From Phycisphaerae bacterium (GTDB lineage: Bacteria; Planctomycetota; Phycisphaerae; Phycisphaerales; SM1A02): a stretch of 9,676 nt of DNA. The stretch lies in the NCBI GenBank assembly GCA_002690755.1, contig NZFT01000063.1, positions 44,483 through 54,158 of the forward strand, read 5' to 3'. The notes beneath the pieces were generated by a model, which saw only the letters and a program-made list of their open reading frames with translations, was not told the DNA's origin and searched no databases. Positions 5,072 through 9,676 of the stretch are shown in pieces (within the stretch, counting starts at the first letter, position 1; each line of letters opens with the position of its first letter). A program made the translations under genes and the position numbers.

Positions 5072-7390
5072 ATGAAGAGATTCAGCATTTTGAGCGCGAG
5101 CCTCGGGCTCGCCGTCGCCGGAACCGCCGTTGGAGAGGACTTCACGCTGCGCCTGCTCCCGCTCGGCGCGTTCGAAACGGACGTGTTCGACGAGGCGGCC
5201 GCGGAGATCAACGCGTACGACCCGGTCACCAGCCGGCTCTTCGTCACCAACTCGGATTCGGACACGATCGACGTCCTCGACGCGAGCAATCCGGACTCAC
5301 CGTCCTTGATCGACACGATCTCCCTTGCGAAGTACGGAGACGGAATCCAGTCGGTCGACGTCGATGCCGCATCCCGCCTCCTGGCCGCCGCCGTCGGGGC
5401 GCCGGTGGAGACCGATCCGGGGACCATCGTGCTCGTGAATCTCGACGACGGCACGACCACCACCCATCCCGCCGGTGCCCTTCCGGACATGATCACCTTC
5501 AGCCCGGACGGCGGGCTCGTGGTGACCGCGGACGAGGGCCAGCCGAACGACGAGTACACGATCGATCCACCGGGCGGGATCACGATACTCGACGTCGCCA
5601 AGGGCACCTCGACGACCTTCACCTTCGAAGGGATCGATCCCTCGATCGTCGGTGACGACATCGTGCTCAGCAGCCCCGAAGGCACCACCTTCGCCCAGGC
5701 CATGGAGCCCGAGTACGTCGCGTTCTCCGCGGACGGATCGACCCTCTTCGTGGCCCTTCAGGAGAACAACGCCTTCGCGAAGTTCGACGTCGCGAACCGC
5801 GAGTGGATGTGGGTCCGTTCGATGGGATTCAAGGACCACAGCCTGCTCGAGAATCGACTCGACGCGAGCAATCGCGACGATGCCATCAACATCGCCCAGT
5901 GGCCGATCAGCGGTATCTACATGCCGGACGCGATCGCGACCTTCGAAGTCGACGGCGCCACCTTCATCGCGACCGCGAACGAAGGGGACAGTCGGGACTA
6001 CGACGGATACAGCAACGAGGTCAGGGTCGGCAGTCTCACGCTGGACCCCGCCGCGTTCCCCGACGCCGATTTCCTGCAGCAGTCGCGGAACCTCGGGCGG
6101 ATCCGGGTGGACGCCTCGCTCGGCGATACGGACGGCGACGGGGACTACGACGCCCTGTTCAGCTTCGGCGCCCGCTCTATGAGCATCTTCGATGACGAAG
6201 GCAACCTCGTCGCCGACACGGGAGACCTGATGGAGTCGGTGACCGCGTCGGTGCTCGGCGAGAACTTCAACTCGACCAACGACGAGAACGACAGCTTCGA
6301 CAACCGATCCGACGACAAGGGCCCCGAACCGGAGGGAATCACGATCGGCTACCTCAATCTCGGCCGTCCGGTCGCCTTCGTCGGGCTGGAGCGGATCGGG
6401 GGCATCATGGCCTTCGACCTCTCCGATCCCACGGAACCCGCCTTCCTGACCTACATCAACACCCGGGATTTCTCGGGTGACGCCGAAGCGGGTACCGCCG
6501 GTGACCTCGCCCCTGAAGGTCTCACCTTCATCGCCGCCAGCGAGAGCCCGACCGGCACGCCGCTTCTCGCGGTCTCCTTCGAGGTCAGCGGTTCCACCCG
6601 GTTCTTCGAAATCGAGTCGGGCTTCGGCGAGGAGATCTGCAACGACCCCGGCCCCGACTCCTTCACGGCCGACGGTTTCGAAGGACTCGAGCAGGGCGGC
6701 GTCGCCTGCTACAGTTCCGCGGACGACTTCACGCTCGACAACGCCTGGGCGAGGGTCTACAACGCTTCCCAGATCGGCTCTGAACGGTTCGACGTCTCGT
6801 GCCTCGACGTCGGCATCCGGAACTCCGGCGGGTACTGCGATGCCATCCTCAATCTCCACCGATGCAGCGTCTTCAGCTCCACGGGAGCCCCGTTGGAGCT
6901 CGAGCTGATCGCGAGCGAGCCGTTCGGGATCCAGCCGATTCTCGACGGAGACCTCGCATTCCAGACCGTCAGCTTCGACACCCCGGTCGAAGTGGACCTC
7001 TCGGACGGTTCCAGTCTCGTGGTCGAGATGCAGCTTCCCTTCCAGCCGTCGGGCTTCACGAGCTTCGCGGGATCCTCCGCGACGACCTACGGCACCACGT
7101 TCATCCGCTCGGAGACCTGCGGAATTCCCGAGTATCTCACCCTCGCGGACATCGGATTCCCGGGCTTCGAGTGGCACCTCACCGTCAACGGGTGGGCTGG
7201 CGAAGCGCCGCGCTGCAACGCCGACCTCGATGGCGACGGTGACGTCGACAGTGCCGACCTCGGAATCCTGCTGGGACACTGGGGCCCCTGCAGCCTGCCT
7301 CGGACCTGCCTCGGCGACCTGAACGGCGACGGCGTCGTGGCCTCCGCCGATCTCGGCATGCTGCTCTCGGCCTACGGCCCTTGTCCCTGA
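5072..7390 (+). CDS. Secreted choice-of-anchor I type beta-propeller protein with dockerin-like C-terminal pair
   Basis: This 772-residue protein starts with a Sec signal peptide (1 to about 21, MKRFSILSAS then a hydrophobic core ending AVG). Residues about 25-515 match the choice-of-anchor I family in my recognition: repeated strand patterns such as RLFVTNSDSDTIDVLDAS (55-72), EYVAFSADGSTLFVALQENN (214-233), TANEGDSRDYDGYSNEVRVG (301-320) and DDKGPEPEGI (414-423), typical of a beta-propeller. DTDGDGDYD at 352-360 looks like a calcium loop. Residues about 522-709 form a separate module with Cys at 523, 546, 577, 589, 598 and 683 that I do not recognise. Two dockerin-like calcium loops follow at 718-729 and 749-760. 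The protein is likely exported and displayed or held by its C-terminal tail. The family is sometimes labelled alkaline phosphatase, but no phosphatase active site is visible, so no enzymatic role is claimed. It is monocistronic by spacing (177-base gap upstream, hairpin downstream). Confidence 0.88.
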   Translation: MKRFSILSASLGLAVAGTAVGEDFTLRLLPLGAFETDVFDEAAAEINAYDPVTSRLFVTNSDSDTIDVLDASNPDSPSLIDTISLAKYGDGIQSVDVDAASRLLAAAVGAPVETDPGTIVLVNLDDGTTTTHPAGALPDMITFSPDGGLVVTADEGQPNDEYTIDPPGGITILDVAKGTSTTFTFEGIDPSIVGDDIVLSSPEGTTFAQAMEPEYVAFSADGSTLFVALQENNAFAKFDVANREWMWVRSMGFKDHSLLENRLDASNRDDAINIAQWPISGIYMPDAIATFEVDGATFIATANEGDSRDYDGYSNEVRVGSLTLDPAAFPDADFLQQSRNLGRIRVDASLGDTDGDGDYDALFSFGARSMSIFDDEGNLVADTGDLMESVTASVLGENFNSTNDENDSFDNRSDDKGPEPEGITIGYLNLGRPVAFVGLERIGGIMAFDLSDPTEPAFLTYINTRDFSGDAEAGTAGDLAPEGLTFIAASESPTGTPLLAVSFEVSGSTRFFEIESGFGEEICNDPGPDSFTADGFEGLEQGGVACYSSADDFTLDNAWARVYNASQIGSERFDVSCLDVGIRNSGGYCDAILNLHRCSVFSSTGAPLELELIASEPFGIQPILDGDLAFQTVSFDTPVEVDLSDGSSLVVEMQLPFQPSGFTSFAGSSATTYGTTFIRSETCGIPEYLTLADIGFPGFEWHLTVNGWAGEAPRCNADLDGDGDVDSADLGILLGHWGPCSLPRTCLGDLNGDGVVASADLGMLLSAYGPCP
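7214..7384 (+). repeat. Duplicated Cys-bracketed dockerin-like unit at the protein C terminus
   Basis: The protein end holds two equal units. Unit 1 runs Cys715 to Cys740 and unit 2 runs Cys746 to Cys771. In each, an Asp three residues after the first Cys opens a loop with D/N at loop positions 3 and 5 and D at 12 (D718, D720, D722, D729; D749, N751, D753, D760), followed by S-A-D-L-G and a closing G-P-C. The spacing Cys-x24-Cys is identical in both. This fits a calcium-binding dockerin type I duplication with extra cysteines, a form I associate with planctomycete exported proteins. Confidence 0.8.
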
Positions 7391-7424
7391 CCGGTCAGCA
7401 GCTCGTCACATCCTCACCTTCATC

Positions 7425-7456
7425 GAATCCCCTCCGGCCCGGACCGGAGGGGATTC
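7425..7456 (+). terminator. 13-bp perfect hairpin, probable terminator without a T run
   Basis: GAATCCCCTCCGG at 7425-7437 pairs perfectly with CCGGAGGGGATTC at 7444-7456 around a six-base loop CCCGGA. It lies 34 bases after the stop codon at 7390 and 50 bases before the candidate promoter of sthA. What follows is CTGATGG rather than a T tract, on either strand, so it is a stem-only terminator or an mRNA 3'-end stabiliser. Confidence 0.65.
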
Positions 7457-7505
7457 CTGATGGAAGGATCCATCCGGCGGGAATCAGGGATCGACCGGCT
7501 GCGGG

Positions 7506-7511
7506 TAGGCT
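7506..7511 (+). promoter_or_regulatory. Candidate -10 element TAGGCT for a leaderless sthA mRNA
   Basis: TAGGCT ends six bases before the ATG at 7518, the same spacing as TAGACT before the sulfatase at 2461. Its TAG is an in-frame stop, so no earlier start exists, and no Shine-Dalgarno sequence lies in the six-base gap. A GGAAGGA stretch further back (7462-7468) is about 50 bases from the ATG, too far to serve. No clear -35 element is seen. Leaderless transcription is an inference. Confidence 0.45.
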
Positions 7512-7517
7512 CTTGTC

Positions 7518-9032
7518 ATGAGCGACACCCACGACTTCGACCTCCTCGTCATCGGGAGCGGCCCGGCCGGCCAGTCCGCCGCGATCCAGGCCTCCAAGCT
7601 TCACAAGCGGGTCGCCTTGATCGAGAAGCGACGTAGGGTCGGCGGGGTGTGCACCTTCACCGGGACCATTCCCTCCAAGACGCTTCGGGAGGCGATCATC
7701 TCGAGCGTCAGTGGCGAGCGTGACAACGAATACGGCATTCGGAAGCGACCCGAGATGCCGGATCTCATCGCCCGGGTCAACGAGGTGATCGCGTCGGAGA
7801 CGCGGGTGGTGCGGAACAGCCTCGCTCGGAACGACATCACCGTGCTCGAAGGCGAGGCGTCCTTCGTCGATTCCCAGCGGGTCGCGATCACCAACGACGC
7901 GGGTACGCGGACGGTGACCGCCGGCAACATCATGGTGGCGTGCGGCACCAACGCGGCCGCGCCGCCGACCGGCCCGAGCGACGGCCGGCTGATCATGACG
8001 TCCGACGACGTCTTGAAGATGGAGAAGCTCCCTTCGAATCTCGCGGTGGTCGGTGGCGGCGTCATCGGCGTCGAATACGCCTCGATCTTCGCGACCGCCG
8101 GCGTTCAAGTGACCCTCGTCGATCGTCGCGACCAGCTCCTGGACTTCGTGGATCACGAGATCGTCGACGAGCTGATGCACCAGATGCGGAAGAAGGACGT
8201 GACCTTCCGGCTCGGCGAAGCGGTCGCCCGGGTGGAGATCTTCGAGGAAGGTCGTCCCGAAGTCGAACTCGAACTCGAGAGCGGCAAGCGGATCATCGCG
8301 GACTGCGTGCTCTTCTCGATCGGTCGCGCGCCCGCCACCGCCCCGCTGCATCTCGGGAGTGCGGGCGTCGAGACCGACGACCGGGGCCGGATTCCGGTCG
8401 ACGAGGCGTTCCGCACCAACGTCCCCGACATCTACGCGGCGGGCGACGTGGTCGGCTTCCCCGCCCTCGCGGCGACCAGCAGCGAACAAGGGCGGATCGC
8501 CGCCTGCCGGATGTTCGGCTACGAGGCGGAGAACTTCGGCACGCTCTATCCCTACGGGATCTACGCGGTTCCCGAGATCTCCATGTGCGGCGCGACCGAG
8601 GAGCAGCTCACCCGCGACCGGATCCCCTACGAGGTCGGCGTCGCGCGCTATCGCGAGACGGCCCGGGGCCAGATCCTCGGCGACGACACCGGGACGTTCA
8701 AGATGCTCTTCCACCGGGAGTCGCACGATCTCCTCGGGGTGCACTGCATCGGCACGAACGCGACCGAGCTGGTGCACATCGGCCAGGCCGTCATCTCCCT
8801 CGGTGGCGGACTCGACTTCTTCATGAACAGCGTTTTCAACTACCCGACGCTCGCCGAGGTCTACAAGATCGCGGCCCACAACGCCGCGAACCGACTGCGG
8901 CACGTCCGGGGACCTCGACAGCGCGACCAGGAGCAGGAGGATCAACCCGTGCTGAGCGCCGAAGTACCGGAACGCGACGATCCGAGACCGCCCGCGGGAA
9001 GTCGGACCACCGAGCGGACCGACGAGGCCTGA
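7518..9032 (+). CDS. sthA: Soluble pyridine nucleotide transhydrogenase (Si-specific)
   Basis: This 504-residue cytosolic flavoprotein transfers reducing equivalents between NADPH and NAD+, balancing the two pools. It has the FAD-binding GSGPAG at 13-18, the second nucleotide-binding loop GGGVIG at 179-184 with VDRRDQLL following at 201-208, and the FAD-contacting AGD at 308-310. Two features separate it from lipoamide dehydrogenase and glutathione or mercuric reductase. The redox disulfide is absent: the motif is CTFTGTIPSK at 45-54, with Thr50 where the second Cys would be. The C-terminal active-site His-Pro is replaced by FNYPTLAEVYKIAA at 440-453, as in E. coli SthA. The E. coli enzyme is about 466 residues; here an extra polar tail of roughly 40 residues (from about 465), rich in Arg, Glu, Asp, Gln and Pro, follows the family end. 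ATG 7518 is the first start after an in-frame stop at 7506. It appears to be a single-gene transcript, convergent with the next gene. Confidence 0.95.
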   Translation: MSDTHDFDLLVIGSGPAGQSAAIQASKLHKRVALIEKRRRVGGVCTFTGTIPSKTLREAIISSVSGERDNEYGIRKRPEMPDLIARVNEVIASETRVVRNSLARNDITVLEGEASFVDSQRVAITNDAGTRTVTAGNIMVACGTNAAAPPTGPSDGRLIMTSDDVLKMEKLPSNLAVVGGGVIGVEYASIFATAGVQVTLVDRRDQLLDFVDHEIVDELMHQMRKKDVTFRLGEAVARVEIFEEGRPEVELELESGKRIIADCVLFSIGRAPATAPLHLGSAGVETDDRGRIPVDEAFRTNVPDIYAAGDVVGFPALAATSSEQGRIAACRMFGYEAENFGTLYPYGIYAVPEISMCGATEEQLTRDRIPYEVGVARYRETARGQILGDDTGTFKMLFHRESHDLLGVHCIGTNATELVHIGQAVISLGGGLDFFMNSVFNYPTLAEVYKIAAHNAANRLRHVRGPRQRDQEQEDQPVLSAEVPERDDPRPPAGSRTTERTDEA

Positions 9033-9072
9033 TTCCGGCCGCAACGGGCCCGTGACGGTTCACTCGAAGAAC

Positions 9073-9108
9073 GACACCGGACCGCGGCGGTCGCCACGGT
9101 CCGGTGTC
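9073..9108. terminator. Hairpin between convergent genes, probable bidirectional terminator
   Basis: GACACCGGACCG at 9073-9084 pairs perfectly over 12 bp with CGGTCCGGTGTC at 9097-9108; the loop can form a small inner GGC/GCC pairing. It sits between the sthA stop (9032) and the stop of the minus-strand gene (9134). Reading the minus strand it is followed by GTTCTTCG, mildly T-rich; reading the plus strand by ATCGATCG. It therefore best serves the minus-strand gene and may stop both transcripts. Confidence 0.7.
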
Positions 9109-9133
9109 ATCGATCGAATTCGTGATCCGACGC

Positions 9134-9676
9134 TCAGTTCCGTCGACGCCGAGCCGCGAGGCCGGCGAGACCGAGGAGCCCGAGGGCACCCGGGGCGGGT
9201 ACCACCGTGTAGGACACCGCCATCGGCGAGGTGGAGTTCTCGCCCCAACCCGCCTGGACGACGTCCGTCGACAGGAAGTCGATGCCGGGGTCGTTGTCGT
9301 TGCCGCCGGTCGTGGCGATGTCGAAGGCGAAGGTGTCCCCCACCGCGAGCCCGAGCAGGTCGAGGGAGATCGTCCAGCTCACCGAACCGAGGCTCCCGCT
9401 TCCGGCGATCTCGACGCCCAGGTTGCCGTCGTCGTTCCAACCGCCACCGTTCCAGGTGTAGGCGAGACTGCCACCACCGCCGTCGACCCAGCTGCCGAGG
9501 AACGCATCGATGCCGTCGGTGGCGGTGACCCGTCGATTCCAGGGATTGTTGTAGGGATCGTTGCCCGCCGAGCCGGACACGGCGCCACCATCGCCGGTGT
9601 CGAGGAACAGGAGGTACTTGCCCCAGTTCACGGCGGTGACATCCGCGGCGACCTCCACCGTCACGTAGAGATTCAA
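9134..9676 (-). CDS. Exported protein with PEP-CTERM-like sorting tail (partial, N terminus off the right edge)
   Basis: The last 180 or so residues of a minus-strand gene are visible; the frame is open to the window edge, so the true start and any signal peptide lie beyond 9676. The TTG at the edge is not a credible start. The visible part is Gly/Asp/Trp-rich and beta-strand-like (KYLLFLDTGDGG, NNPWNRRV, DAFLGSWVDGGGG, YTWNGGGWNDDG), reminiscent of CBM9/DOMON-type sandwich domains of glycan-related proteins; this resemblance is only suggestive. The C terminus is diagnostic in layout: VVPAPGALGLLGLAGLAARRRRN, that is a short VPAPGA motif, a Leu/Gly/Ala membrane span and an Arg cluster, as in PEP-CTERM sorting signals of planctomycetes, where an exosortase/archaeosortase-type enzyme is thought to process the tail. 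No exosortase gene is in this window. Its function is unknown beyond export and anchoring. Confidence 0.8.
   Translation of the reverse strand: MNLYVTVEVAADVTAVNWGKYLLFLDTGDGGAVSGSAGNDPYNNPWNRRVTATDGIDAFLGSWVDGGGGSLAYTWNGGGWNDDGNLGVEIAGSGSLGSVSWTISLDLLGLAVGDTFAFDIATTGGNDNDPGIDFLSTDVVQAGWGENSTSPMAVSYTVVPAPGALGLLGLAGLAARRRRN

Noticed and set aside
5297..7279. Long open frame on the minus strand (660 codons) opposite the choice-of-anchor I gene
   Set aside because: Its product is a charge-rich, low-hydrophobicity composition with no recognisable motif, and it mirrors a gene with clear family motifs, signal peptide and dockerin loops. High-GC third positions produce such shadows.
5072..7390. Alkaline phosphatase label for the choice-of-anchor I protein
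   Set aside because: No phosphatase active-site motif or metal ligand set is visible; the label sometimes used for the family is not supported by this sequence.
7518..9032. Lipoamide dehydrogenase or mercuric/glutathione reductase identity for the flavoprotein
   Set aside because: The second redox cysteine is replaced by Thr50 and the C-terminal catalytic His by Asn441, both as in SthA.
7395..9044. Long open frame on the minus strand (549 codons) opposite sthA
   Set aside because: It covers an unmistakable transhydrogenase on the plus strand, has Arg/Asp/Gly/Val-rich shadow composition, and runs through the two hairpins.

Overview
The window reads like the chromosome of a planctomycete, probably a marine member of the Phycisphaerae. 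This is inferred from four things: high GC with G/C-ending codons, a formylglycine-type sulfatase of planctomycete style, a secreted beta-propeller protein ending in a Cys-bracketed dockerin-like pair, and a protein ending in a VPAPGA / hydrophobic / RRRR sorting tail of PEP-CTERM type. No mobile element, CRISPR array, tRNA or rRNA is visible. Five complete genes plus an NfeD gene fill the plus strand, and one partial gene enters from the right edge on the minus strand.

Layout. 54-2231: a two-gene membrane unit, an NfeD-family protein followed by a flotillin, closed by a good intrinsic terminator at 2266-2301. 2473-4894: a secreted sulfatase overlapped by 14 bases by a NOL1/NOP2/Sun RNA cytosine-C5 methyltransferase; the pair is probably one transcript. 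4895-5071: an AT-rich intergenic region with probable promoter function. 5072-7390: a secreted 772-residue choice-of-anchor I type protein with an extra Cys-containing module and a C-terminal dockerin-like pair, followed by a 13-bp perfect hairpin. 7518-9032: soluble pyridine nucleotide transhydrogenase (sthA). 9073-9108: a hairpin between convergent genes. 9134-9676 (minus): the C-terminal part of an exported protein with a PEP-CTERM-like tail.

How they fit together. NfeD and flotillin are a known partner pair in membrane microdomains. The sulfatase, the dockerin-tailed protein and the PEP-CTERM-like protein all belong to the exported or surface repertoire. The methyltransferase and SthA are housekeeping genes. 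I see no dedicated novel multi-gene system. The most interesting signals are small ones: a shared TAGRCT-N6-start arrangement in front of two genes that lack a Shine-Dalgarno sequence (possible leaderless transcripts), two different C-terminal tail types in neighbouring exported proteins, an exactly spaced Cys-bracketed dockerin duplication, and an 8-mer found only in three intergenic gaps.
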